DNA from: Guyanagaster necrorhizus
Lineage: Eukaryota > Basidiomycota > Agaricomycetes > Agaricales > Physalacriaceae
Assembly (NCBI RefSeq): GCF_019112545.1
Contig: NW_025064895.1
Location: 178,049-242,048 of the forward strand
Direction of reading: 5' to 3'
DNA: 64,000 bases
This document shows positions 11,163 through 22,580 of this stretch, one piece after another; the stretch's first letter is position 1, and each line of letters opens with the position of its first letter. Position numbers and translations under genes: made by a program. The notes beneath the pieces are model-generated. The model was not told the DNA's origin. It saw only the letters and a program-made list of their open reading frames with translations, and made no database searches.

Positions 11163-12471
11163 AGACTGGGTTGGTGACCTTTCTTCTCTGCCTTAGTGCT
11201 AGGTTGATCTCGGCCGTCTTTGGACCCTAATATCTGTAGATATGAACTGATCAGCTGCTACTAGTCGAGAGGTGTGGTGCTGTAACGGAAGTCAGGATTG
11301 TATAATTTGTATTTTTAGCGGGGAATATGCTAAATCTTATTCACTGGAAGGGATATCGTGGGCAGCCTCAAAAGCGATGTGTATGAATAACATCAGTAAG
11401 GAATTCTCATTAAATTTGTTTTCAGACTGTGACAGCCTGCATCGAAGCTTGCGGCCTGAATCACAGCAACGATTGGAAGGAAGCATGGGTATTCTTGATA
11501 TCGCGTTAGAGCAGTATACTTTGGACGTGCGGGAACTGATCAATCCGGGTGTTAGAGAGGATGGAGTCACCTTCATCTGAGGTTGTGCTGTTCGCGCGCG
11601 ATGTTCGTTAACCATGAAACATCAAGGATTTGGCAAACTTCCGTTGATATAGAATGGAGGTCCCCGAATGGTATTCAGATGGTGATGACCAACCAGAGTC
11701 GAAAATGACGACAGTACCGATTGCGCTAGGCGATGCATCTCCATCTACATCAAGGACAAGGGTCAGACGCCTCGGATCCGTCCACCGTCAGAATGTGTCC
11801 TTTTGAAGTGAAGAGTACCACCATTTCTTTCCCTATCCGTGCTTTTGAAATGACTTATCCATGCCTCTCAATCGTTGGTTCTTGCGTCGGTGGACTTTAG
11901 GCGAAATGTGCCTCAGGTTCCTACTTCGACAACAAGTATATTCAGAGTGCATCGACTTTCGGCGGTGTAATCTCCCATGGGCTTTTCGGTTGCGGCGGGA
12001 TACTCCAACCTATCCCTGAGCCTTGCAGTGATTGTTCTGTCACCTGATGAACAGAGCCCTCACAGATCATCGTGCGCTGAAAATTGTCATCACAGTTGCC
12101 CCAACTTCATTATGTCTGCATTCTTGACCACCACCAGAAGGTCATGAAGGTGAGGTTCATTGTTTGACTTCCGAGTCTCGTTCTCGAGGAGCTCACTAAA
12201 GAAATATAGACTCGTGCGTCGGCGAAGTGTTCACAAGAAACATCTTTGGTTGCGCCTATGTTTCTTCAGCTTGCCAGAGCTTTTATATATATCCAACGCA
12301 CATCGCCGCTTTTACGATAGCCGCCTCAATAACAAGCACAGGGCTACCGGCAGTATTGTAAATGTACGTAGCCTCACCGTCACACCGTTTACAGTGATAC
12401 GGCCACCCCGGTGATGGCTTCGTAAGCTGCGCGCATCTACCAGTACTATAATGTTTTGGGGCTGATTCATC
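11163..12471 (+). other. Unresolved 1.3-kb stretch between dioxygenase and terpene synthase
   Basis: Several short frames look partly coding, for example 11272-11580, and splice-like signals occur (TTTTCAG at about 11427, TATAG near 12210), but I could not join them into a convincing protein or recognise a family. It may hold a small orphan gene or decayed gene pieces. Confidence 0.3.
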
Positions 12472-13657
12472 ATGTCTTCCCCGTCATATATTGCAATATC
12501 CCATATGGAATCTATCCACGATGGCCCCTTCTACGCTATCTGTGGAAACGGTAAGCTGATCCCTCTCTTCTACCATTTTCATCTAAGTCATTTTAAGATA
12601 CGATCTCTCAGAGAGAGCATACATCTACTCTTAGATCGATGCTCTGTCGATCTTCAAACGCAGCGATCCATCCCATTTGACAACGAACTGTTTTTGCTGG
12701 CGTGCAAAGAAGCAGCCCGCCAGAGTCTCATCGTAGACGCGCACGTCACAGGGTCATTCAGACCATACATAAAGCAAGGGGCCGACACCATAACCGCCTG
12801 TTTCCCCCATATTCAGGACATACCATCTCGCGTTTACATGATCCTTTATCTTGCGTCCTTCTTTTACCTCGACGACAAATTCACTCCAGGATACGAATCG
12901 GACGGTGAAAACATGGCCCAGGAACTTTTTAGATGCGTGACGGGGAGAACGACTCCAAGCGATCCCATACAGAAGTTGTACTGGTTTCTTGTGACGGAGG
13001 CTCCAACCTTTTTCCCGAATTCACCTGCGTCAAACATCATCATTACAGGCAGCCTGAATTTTATCACGTCTGCCATCCTTGACTCTCGCACGCAAGGAAT
13101 GAATGCAAGTGGCATACTCTGGCTTGAGTTGGGTTGCTTATCAGGATCTTAGATACCTGCGTCTGCCAAAAGATACACAACATTCTCCAGAGACATGTCT
13201 GGCTTCAACGAAGTTTTTGGAATATTCATATTCCCATCTTCCGTTCCCATCACTGCGTACATTACCGCTCTGCCAGATTTGATGGTATTCATAGGATGTG
13301 CCAAGTCAGTTCTTTTGGATGTGATTATCAAGTCCTGGGAGTGACTGTTATTCCTTTAGCGACGTGCTCTCTTTCTATAAGGAAGAGAGTGCCGGGGAGG
13401 TAATGAATCAGGTTTCTCTTCTTGCCTCGTGTGACAACTGCCCCAAAATCGAAGCTGTTCAGAAGCTCGTGGATACCACCGTGCAAGCACATCGGAACAT
13501 TTTAGATACACTCTGCCCGAACAAAGTGGCGCTGCACGCATATTTGAGCTTTAGCGATGGGTATCTTAGAGCACATATTGGAATTTCTAGATATCGTTTG
13601 GAAGAACTGGGTTTCCGCTCTGGACTGGTGTCCTTCGATCCTATGGCGTGTATGTAG
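12472..13657 (+). CDS. TRI5-like sesquiterpene synthase
   Basis: Exons 12472-13104, 13153-13304 and 13360-13657 give 360 residues, close to the family norm. The aspartate-rich metal site LDDKFTPGYESD has its Asp pair at residues 134-135. The second metal motif, N262-D-V-L-S266-F-Y-K-E270, is formed across intron 2 and has the exact N/S/E spacing of class I terpene cyclases. SRYRLEELG near the end is the typical C-terminal helix. Such trichodiene-synthase-like enzymes of mushrooms cyclise farnesyl diphosphate in the cytosol; the product cannot be predicted. Intron 1 fits only with a GC donor (GCAAGT), because no GT donor gives the right phase. The N-terminal 40 residues are less certain, since a GT...AG pair near 12551-12600 could alter them. 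A truncated paralog lies 3 kb upstream. Confidence 0.85.
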
Positions 13658-13979
13658 GCAGTGCTGAAGGATCATTAGCTTTAGTACAGTGTACTTACAT
13701 CCAGATCATCATTCTGAAGTCATAGAGAGACTTGAGGAGGTGAAATTTATAAGGGACATATCAACTGGCTTTTTGGGAAGATTCAGTTGTGGCAACCTGT
13801 CGCGAATCGCTGTCGACGACTAGCGCAGATCGCGGCCACGTGATGAGCCACCAGAGTCTTCTTTTCAAATTTCAGATTCCTTTAGCTCAAGTTTCCGGCC
13901 ACCACGCTATGTCATGGTTATCTGCTTCCATCACGCTATTTTTTTTTTTTTACTGCATATCCTCAAAACCGCTTGAAAA
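13658..13979 (+). other. Intergenic stretch
   Basis: No gene seen. A run of T (about 13940-13951) lies before the next start codon. Confidence 0.4.
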
Positions 13980-15281
13980 ATGCCAACCAGACATCGCACC
14001 CTGGACATCGTGGCGTGCGTTGTGTACAAGCCAGAGAAAGCCACGAGGCTGCTGGATCTCCATCTGAAGGATCTAGTAAAGGAACTGCGTGAAGATTTGA
14101 TTGCGATGAAGATGCCTCAACCGCCAGAGGTCAATATTCGATCACCGAGCCTGGAAGGGATGGTATTCTCTTGGACAACGAGAAGGTATTCAGTATGTAG
14201 CTGACGCCGCTACAATATCTGTCTTGATCTGACGAAAACAGCCGTTATACACTACGATTTGTCATGTTGTAGATAATCAAGACGATGACACGCTGGGCTA
14301 CAAAAAGACAAAGGCGCATTGTTCCATGTCAGTAATCCAAGGTGGTCTCAGTATTGTCCAAGCATTGACCCCATGCCACAGTGACAAGATACTTGTCTCC
14401 GAAGCGTAATCTTTGTTCTAGTTGCGCATATATCAGGCTTAACCTCCTGTAGACCTCCGACAGACTTTGAGAAACTAAAGCCGAGTCCTACAAAACGCGT
14501 TACGAACTCGTGGCTGTCCCGTTCTCAATCTGACAAAATCCAGATAAGAAAAACAGCGGATCAGCAGTGCGAATCCTTGGCGACTGATTTTGACCAGTAT
14601 GTAAAGGGGTTCGAGGTGTGTGCTCTTCGGCTCGCAGGATGCACTTGTCGATGTGACACAACGTGTATAGGATGCGTGCCGTGCGGTTACAGACAACGAA
14701 GAATCTATGCCACTATCCCAGGAGACTTGCCAGGAACCTGCAGCCGTCATCAATAGACGGAGGCCGCTTTCACCCATCACTTTGGTACCCGCATCAAAGG
14801 CAGGCCCTACGTGAAAACTTGACGCTGTGAGCCTCATAACTGTTTCAGACATCGACAGAGCAATTTTTGTCATTCTTTCCGGACGCTGTGAGAAATGCTT
14901 CCGCCCAGCCAACGCCCGCACCATGTACAGAAAACGAAGAAGCGTCAAGCCTCATGAGAGAGTACTGGGATATGCGCAGAAAGATGACTACCATTGTTGC
15001 TCAAGCGGAGATGGTTGAGGAGCGTCTCGAGAGAATAGGCGTCATACAGCCCGTAAGAAAACAGCCTACAACAGGTCAATTTATCTTTCTTCCATGTTTA
15101 CGTTGGGGGCTGACTGGACTGGGTAGATATTCCGAAACTGCTAGTCAAAGCACAGTTGGATCTGGTTCGAGAGCGAACAGAGAGAAAGCATGTGGAGAGG
15201 GTGCTCGAGGATGTAGAGCGGGAGTGTAGATCTCCTGTGGTTGTACCAGAATTGCCGAAAGTTGTAATCCGTTCCGTTTGA
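13980..15281 (+). CDS. Hypothetical coiled-coil protein, multi-exon, model incomplete
   Basis: An ATG at 13980 opens a frame reading LDIVACVVYKPEKATRLLD and KDLVKELREDLIAMKMP. Further coding pieces on the same strand include FEKLKPSPTKRVTNSWLSRS (about 14465-14525), QQCESLATDFDQYVKGFE (to about 14615), MREYWDMRRKMTTIVAQAEM with ERLERIGVIQP (14950-15055), and a last exon of LLVKAQLDLVRERTERKH with EDVERECRSP ending at a stop at 15279-15281. The charged heptad-like composition suggests coiled coil. I do not recognise a family. The first and last exons are the most secure; at least three introns between them were not fixed. Confidence 0.5.
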
Positions 15282-15359
15282 CTGTATGCTGTAACACCAA
15301 TAAATAGAATAACTTGAACATGCTGTAGAAGTAAATATATAACAAATCCTCGTTGTTCA

Positions 15360-17356
15360 ATGCATACCACCGACGACACTCCTCCAGCCTTCGAGCCCGC
15401 CATCAACGTCGAGCTCTCCTCCATCAAGGACAGCAAAGTCGCCAAAGTCAGCCTTTACAGCAGCCGTGCAGAGATCACCCGCTCCTTCAAGTTTACCGTC
15501 AGCACGGGGCAGAACCTGGTGCAAATCAATGGCTTGCCCAATGTCCTCGAGGCCCAGTCCTTGAGGTACGTCTTACTTCTCACCCTTGATTCATAGGATG
15601 CTCACAGTACTGGTAAAGGGTGGAAGGACGAGGCGCTGCTACTATACATGATGTCGTTCTGTCCACGATACCTCCGCCTCCTATTGCCACCACATCGGCC
15701 AAGCTCGTTGACCTCCAAAACAAGCGCGTTCAACTACAGAAAGCTTTGGATAGGGTCAAGAAGGCCCTTGGGTCGCTAGAGAGTTACCTCGGTACAATGA
15801 ACAGCCAGTACATCGACCCCACCAAGCTCACAGTCGTCGTGGACAACTATGACTCCGTCGCTGAGAAACTTGATGACCGAGTCTTGGAGTTGGAAAAGGA
15901 GCTCAAAGACACTGAGGATGCTATCAAAGCCGAGCAGCTGATGCTGTCGAGCCCGCCAGAGGCAAATAGCTTGTTGAAGCAGCGCGTGTCGGTTGGTATA
16001 TTTGCAGACTCGGGGGGCGAGGTGGAAATCATCTTGATTTATGGTATATTCTCTCCAAGTTCCAAACTTCCCATACTCATCTCGCGTAGCTGTCAACCGT
16101 GCCAGTTGGTACGCAAGTTACGACGTCCGAGTTAACGTGCAGACCAAAGAGAGTCCCGTTACTCTCGTCTATAAAGCCAACATCAAACAGGCTACTGGCG
16201 AGGTGAGCAGCGTTGACGCTACTGTTTCCAATCTCATGTTTCGTAGTCTTGGGAAGACGTCCCCCTCACTCTCGAAACCGTCACACCGACTTATGGCATT
16301 GGTGTTCCCACCCTCAGTCCCTGGACGCTATCCATGTACAAGCCCTCCCCGCCACAAGCACAGTCCCTGAGTCGAAGCGCCGGGCCCGTTCCAATGCTCA
16401 CACCTATTGTGTTAAACGATTCCAAGTTGTTTAGGTCGCTTGACAGAGGATCTCGCACCCCCGGAATGGCATATATCGGATCGTCTGTCACCTCCAAGGG
16501 AAATATCAGCGCAACGTATAGGGTTCCCGGTCGCGTTACTATCCCCGCTGATGGGGATGAGCATACCTTTACGATAGTCCAGATGAACCTCGACGCTTCT
16601 ATGTCGTGGGTTTCAGTCCCAAAGGTAGACACAAAGACTCATCTGAAGGTCTGTAGTAGTCGTGCTTGTCATGACACGCCTTTCTAACAATTCGTAGGCT
16701 AAAATCACCAATGCGTCCGATTATTCTTTGCTTGCGGGTTCAGCAAGCATTTACGTCGATGGTAGCTTTATCTCGCGGTCTTTATTGCCTTCTGTCAGCC
16801 CTCAAGAGAGCTTTGATTGTCCCCTCGGGTGCGTTCAGAAGATTGAACTATTCTACAACCTTTCCTAACCCACATCGTTCGCAGGCTGGACCCATCTCTT
16901 CGTATCACCTATCATCCTCAGAGTAAAAAAGTCTCTCAAACCGGCTTCTACAACAAATCCTCCAACTACATTTACACCCAACGCATCTCCATCCACAACA
17001 CCAAGGCAACGACTACAGTCGAGAACCTCAAGATCCTTGACCAAATTCCGGTCTCTGAGGACGATCAGATCAGCGTCAAGTTGATCAGCCCTCCATTGTC
17101 GCTTCCCGATGTATATAGCATAAAGTCAGTCAAGGCTTCGATGACCAACGTGTCGAGGGCTATTCCGCATGTTCAGGTCAGCGAGGGTGTAGTGGCTCAA
17201 TGGGAGGGATCAGATGAAAGTGGTATTGATGTCGACGCACTGGGCAAGGATGGGAAGATTAATTGGTTGTGTACGATTCCACCGCAGGGTAAGCTGAACG
17301 TTGTGATGCAGTGGGAAGTGTCGACACCGACTTCCGCCTATGTTACGGGATTATAA
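15360..17356 (+). CDS. DUF4139 (mucoidy inhibitor A-like) domain protein
   Basis: Six exons (15360-15565, 15619-16043, 16090-16202, 16247-16648, 16698-16828, 16885-17356) give 582 residues with consistent phases. The N-terminal domain has VSLYSSRAEITRSFKF, then a long coiled coil (about residues 105-190, KLVDLQNKRVQLQKALDRV and LDDRVLELEKELKD). The C-terminal beta-rich DUF4139 region begins with NRASWYASYDVRVNV and continues through SWEDVPLTLETVTPTYGIGV, YRVPGRVTIPADGDEHT and FYNKSSNYIYTQRISIHNTK to MQWEVSTP near the end. The family is widespread in fungi and bacteria; its biochemical role is not established. No signal peptide or membrane segment is seen. Confidence 0.9.
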
Positions 17357-17810
17357 GTTGTCCCATCTGTCACTGTTATATATGTAGATCATAGCCTGTA
17401 TTACTTCCTGCAGCCGAAGTTTCCACGTACTGTACTATTATGATTCTGATTCCATCGTCGTATTTTCAGCAGGAGCTCTGATGTTCTGGAAGCCCAAATT
17501 GAAATCCGGAGTGTTCATATATCATGCTTTCTCCCTGATGCTTATCCGAATAGTTTCTTTTGGCGAGTACAGCTATCTAGTATCCGCAAAGCTCAACTTT
17601 GCGGATACTTGTGTTTTATTTTCCTCGTTTCCGAAACACGCTGAATTCTTTCAAGAAACTTTTAGCAGTGAATAGGGCCGGTATCTCCGACACGGCAGTA
17701 TCCGCGCCACCAATGATTAGCTCCCGCGGACGTGATTGCCATCGACCTTCGGATACCTTGTAATCAACTTGTAATTGCACGACCACCGCTCCATCTTTCA
17801 TTTCTTCTCA
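17357..17810 (+). other. Intergenic stretch with a short inverted repeat
   Basis: No gene seen. A short perfect inverted repeat, TATCCGCAAAG and CTTTGCGGATA, lies at about 17581-17609 and may fold as a hairpin in the 3' flank of the DUF4139 gene. Confidence 0.35.
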
Positions 17811-19795
17811 ATGGCTCCTGCTGGCGCACATTTAACTTTGCAACAGTTGATTGATGCTCTGACATACAAAGTAGTCGGTGCCCAGAAGAGGGCAAAGTGA
17901 GTCACCAGCGTCTCAGTAATATTCTACAGCTTCTGACGCATTGCATACTAGGGAGACAGTCCACGGTCTCATAGAGCAGGTAGCGTCTACTTGACTGTAC
18001 TTTGATTACCACTAAATGATACCATACTCAATAGATTGATGAACTGGAAAAGCAGCTTCAAATTGCAGCTGCGAGACTTCGCGGCTTCCGCAATTCACTG
18101 CAGCCCATACATCGGCTACCACCTGAACTATTGGCCACCATCTTCTATGGGACTCAACAGCATCTTCCGAGCTTTTTCCCCATGCTAAACGACGGCACAG
18201 TCTCAAAGTACGACGAACACTACCGTGACTGGTTGTCGCTGCTTCACGTTTGCCGCCGCTGGAGGGGAGTTATCGCTTCGTCCCCATTTCTCTGGGCCTC
18301 CATAGATACTTCACTCATGCTGGAAAAGTTTTTAAAACGCTCGGCATCTGCGCCGCTCACGCTGTACCTGGGTATCAGGAAACCTGGGGTGTCGCAGAAG
18401 GTCCTAGACGCCACACTGCGATATTCACTCCGCTTCAGAGAGTTCCACATAGCCGCCGATGGGTGGGAGGGCGACACGTCGATTTATCAACGCCTGTGTG
18501 CAGCGGATGCTGCTCCCCATCTCGTCAGTTTGACTATCATGACAGAAGGCAGGGACGTCGTCGGAGGCGTCCTACCCCAGTTATTCAGCGGACAGATGCC
18601 CAATGTCCGACAGCTCTGCCTCGCACATTTCACTTCGTGGCCTGTTGGCCTTTTCACAAATTTAACGCACCTCTGTTTGCATGACCAATGCGATGTAGGT
18701 CGTATGACCACGTCGGAGTTTCTGGATTTCATAGAGCAATCACCGCGGCTAGAGGAGCTCAATCTTATTCGTGCAGGGCCTATCAGGCCTGACGCGTCTG
18801 ATACCCCTGCTCCCTCACAAACACGGTTCATTACACTTCCTCACCTGCGCGAGCTAGACCTTGGAGACTGGCCATCCGCGATGATAATATCCAGGCTCCT
18901 TTCCCACCTGGTCTTGCCCAAAGAGACGAATATGTACTTTTGGGGCGTACCCTTTCGTGATCCCGACGAAGATTTTGGGAAACTCTTTCCTACAGATAAC
19001 TCACGTCTAGCCAATCTACACAATATTAAAAAATGGTATCTGGCTCGTCAACCCCTCGTCATTCTGGATACGCCTTGTATCTCTGTGGCCGGGTCGGTCC
19101 AAACATTGTACATGTACGGCACATTCAGCGCTTCTCAGATCGAGTCTGTATTACCCACATATCCGTTGTATGACGTAACAGACATCGGCGTGAGAGACAG
19201 TTGTGCGAGAGGTAATCGTTTGACATCGTCGAATTGGAAACATATATTCCAACGTCTCCCGCGTCTATCCTCACTTCGAATCCTCGCCTTTGGTTCACCC
19301 TCTACGACACGGTCAGTTTTGCAAGCTCTTCGACCAAAAAGCGACGATGACCACCTATCGACGGCGAGGAGCAAGAGGAGCGGTAGTGATGTCTCCTCTA
19401 AATCCTCGGTATTGGATGAAGATGAAGATGAAAATGAGATCCTCTGCCCCTCCCTCACCACCCTAGGCATCGAACACGACGCCACGCTTCCCGCCTATTT
19501 TGTCAGCACCATTGCAGAAGCACGCGCCAAGCGCTCGTGCCCTATCAAGACCCTCAAAGTCCTGGTATATCACGGCAATCCATTTGGCATAGTACGCCCG
19601 CCGAGCCCGATGACGGCGGTATCGGACAGCGACACAGATCAGGAATACCAGATGCATACCGAAGACGATATACGGCTGTTCAAGAAACATTTTGAGGAGG
19701 TGGTTTTTGAGAAGGACCAGCCGCTTTCGATGGATGTGGTTCCGAGGACGTGGCCGACAAGAGCGTATGAGTGGACGAGAAGGATTGATTGGTGA
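17811..19795 (+). CDS. F-box protein with leucine-rich-type C-terminal region
   Basis: Exons 17811-17896, 17952-17979 (28 nt) and 18035-19795 give 624 residues. A short coiled coil (about residues 38-52, IDELEKQLQIAAARL) precedes the agaricomycete F-box: IHRLPPELLATIFY, then LLHVCRRWRGVIASSPFLW at about residues 62-115. The rest has repeated Leu-patterned segments such as LEELNLIRAG and LPHLRELDLGDW, consistent with a divergent leucine-rich fold. A Ser/acidic insert (SSKSSVLDEDEDENE) lies near residue 425. F-box proteins link substrates to SCF ubiquitin ligases through Skp1. This type is greatly expanded in mushrooms, so the substrate is unknown. Confidence 0.9.
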
Positions 19796-20315
19796 TTTTT
19801 GTTGAGGAAGCAATGACGGGCACAAACCTCCTTGGTGGGGTCCAATCTGAGCACTGATTTTTCGCCGAACGAACATTTCGATCCAGGATCTTTACAGACA
19901 TCTTGAACTTATCCATTGCATGTGTACTGTGTTGGTGCTGGCATGCAGGCAACATGATGATGCACGCTAATAAAATGCCCAAAGTCATCAGACTCGAAGC
20001 AGTCCCATTGAAACTCGATGATAGCTGATCGAAGTGGTACACTTGATCGACTATCATCAAGTTGCGGGAAGGACTGGTTCTAGTCTACGAAGTCATTGAC
20101 TTGTTGACAAAACACGGCGGTGGATCCGTCAACTGAAAGACTAGGCGGAGAACTCAATTTGTATCTGCTATATCTACTAGGGAACTGGACAATGACAGGC
20201 AGAAACACTGTATATAACTACAACCAAGGAGGTCATCTTGCGAACCGATCATATAAATGAGGTCCGAGAAGTTCATTGTTTCGAGAATCGAGTCCAAGTG
20301 GGCAACACACTCGAG
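19796..20315 (+). other. Intergenic stretch between convergent genes
   Basis: No coding region supported. It separates the plus-strand F-box gene from the minus-strand tandem family. Confidence 0.4.
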
Positions 20316-21699
20316 CTATGAGCTAAAATTTGGATACTTCTGTACTCCGGCGACAACAGTAAACCAATCACATAAGGTCATACCCTGTTCGAGTAGCGAC
20401 TTCCTTAAGTCATCCCGATTCTGCGGTATTCGAATTTGCAGACACATCAAGGAGATCGGCATGTGTCAATATGCCAACCCTGTCAAACATTGATTTGACA
20501 TATATTTTGTTGAGCGAGCGAAGGAAGCTTTCGACAGTCGTCGATTGATTGGGTGTCTGGTCTTCTGGAGATAGCGCCGTCAGTATAATCCTTGGATTAT
20601 CAAAGAATACACTCACCTGGAGTATCATCACTTGCTTGTATATGCCGTATCAACCTGGGTTTAAGAGTAGGGGCACCCATCTGTGTCACAGGCTTCGCTG
20701 GGCGTAGTCTCAGGTTAGGAGCAGAGATAATGACAGGCCCAGGCCGAGGAGAGGCAGACATGCAGGTGAGGTGAGACTTTGAGTTTTCAGTCACTGGAGT
20801 TTCAGGATTTGGACCTAGGGAATCAGGATTGCCCCGTGAACTAGGTTCTTGGGCCATTGGCTGAGAAAGTCGATACAAAAAGTTAGCATTGTGACCCGGT
20901 ATATTAGGCTCCTCAATGAAGTGCTTTCGCTTAAAGAACGGCAGGACCGCCAGCTGAGAGGATAGTCTCGAGAATGATGAGTTCGTGGTTGTGGAGGTGG
21001 TATTGTCGACGGCCCTTGGGAGAGTGTTAGAAACATCGGAAGAGCGGAGGACAGAGGCAGAGTCAGTGAGCTCAGTTGTCCTTTTTCGTTTTTGGCCGGG
21101 GGTAGCGGAAGAGTCGAATCCAGTTGCAGCAGCTGTATGTCGTCTCAGCAAACAGGATTAAAGGAAAGGTGGTATAGTACCCACTAGCATCACCGAGACG
21201 AGCATTGCTATGGCCATCGACTAGTGTCGCTTGTGTTAGCTCACGTCGAGACGTCGATGCAGTCTGCTTACTAGCAGATTGGGTTAAACAATAATCTACG
21301 CCATCCACTGGCATCAGCACTTTACTCAACAACGCCAGTGCGCAGGCAAGGCACCGACCTTTAACACCTAAATCATACCCAAAGAAATCCTTACGCCGTC
21401 CGTCGATATACTCCTCGTCCCATGCCAAGTTGTCCTTGGTGGTATTGTGAATATATCTATCAATGACTGGCGCAGACTTCCCAAATTCAGACGCGAGTTT
21501 TATCAAGTATTCATTGCGGCTGATCTCCAAGATCTCGAGTCTCAATTGTCGGTCGCGTTGTCGCACCAGAGCACGCTCCCTTCGCGAGAAGGATGGGACG
21601 CTGGTTGTAACAAGATAATTTAAGTATGGTGGGCAAGACACATACAGAAACTTACCGCATGCCGTCTGCGTATCACTTAGGCTCTCGACCTTTAAACAT
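20316..21699 (-). pseudogene. HTH/helical-domain family, copy A (probably broken)
   Basis: Same layout as copies B and C. The first exon equivalent (about 21656-21699) starts ATGTTTAAAGG but contains a TGA where copy B has CGA. Exon 2 (21359-21600) encodes a helix-turn-helix region ending in LAWDEEYIDGRRKDFFGYD. The linker exon runs from about 21133 to 20614 and is Ser/Thr/Pro-rich. The last exon (about 20560 down to 20316) encodes ESFLRSLNKIYVKSMFDRVG, then loses four bases relative to copy B near 20440, so the frame reaches a stop early. The original frame (QNRDDLRKSLLEQGM, CDWFTVVAGVQKY) is still readable after the deletion. Exon 3 could not be placed. Confidence 0.65.
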
Positions 21700-22580
21700 C
21701 ACTGAATGTGGTGGTCCTGGTAATAGACCCTGTTGTCACGCCGTGACCGTCACCTAAGAAGGCCTCGGTGGGAACTTGTAAGAAATGTGGCGCACTGTTA
21801 TTCGCGGATTTTGAGAGAAACCAAGCCACTTAACTTTCCCTAAAATGTCATCGAATACTAAGGCAGTATTGATAGAAACCATTTGACGGTAGCTGTACTA
21901 TCGTCTAAATAGCCACACGCAGTATGAATTAGATTGGATGAGCAAAGGAAGCCCGGACTGGTTTCAAGTCTTGAACTGCTAGTTAGCGTTTGATTCGATA
22001 TTTCATCATGCAGATCTCTGACTTGATCCCTCAGTATATTTCCAGACTTCGGTACAACTATAAATGTGTTTCCGGGAAAATACATCTTCAGGTCATCGAT
22101 AGTGAGATCTAATAGTGACTAGCGTCTATTTCAACGGATCCAACCAAAGGGCCACACTACTTTTCTCTTCAGTGTGACAAAAGCGGAACCTGAGCTCGTC
22201 TAAACATAGATTGGTTAACTGACGACTTCGAATTATCAATGAAAACTTTAGCTGCCGTGCTGTCTTGGCAGTGCATCGTTAGTGCTATAGGTGTGAATCG
22301 AATGTATCCACGGTAACCGGATACTAGGCGACATGCAATCGTCTGCATCCTGACGGCAGGTGTCGAGATACGAGCCAAAGGCTGCATACAAGGTATCTCC
22401 CCGGAGGGTTGCTCATTACTGTTGACTGGCATGATAACAAGTGGCCGCTTCTCTGTGTAACAGTAGAGGAGTCTGACAGTACGGTTAACACGACTGAGAT
22501 CATTGATATTTGGCAGTACCGGTATCATAATGAAAACAATTAAGGCAACCTCCTCTGGGTGTCCAAAACAAATCCAATAA
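21700..22580 (-). other. Unresolved stretch between family copies A and B
   Basis: Minus-strand frames at 22169-22639 and 21858-22085 are open for 156 and 75 codons but show no family I know and no match to the flanking paralogs. They may be part of an orphan gene or chance frames. Confidence 0.25.

Noticed and set aside
11163..12471. A WSC-type or other Cys-rich gene suggested by TVTACIEACGLNHSN near 11430
   Set aside because: Too short and without the further conserved Cys residues; no full exon series could be built.
17581..17609. Inverted repeat TATCCGCAAAG/CTTTGCGGATA as a transcription terminator
   Set aside because: It is a perfect short hairpin, but intrinsic hairpin terminators are not used by RNA polymerase II; it lies in a flank without other signals, so it was only recorded as part of the intergenic stretch.
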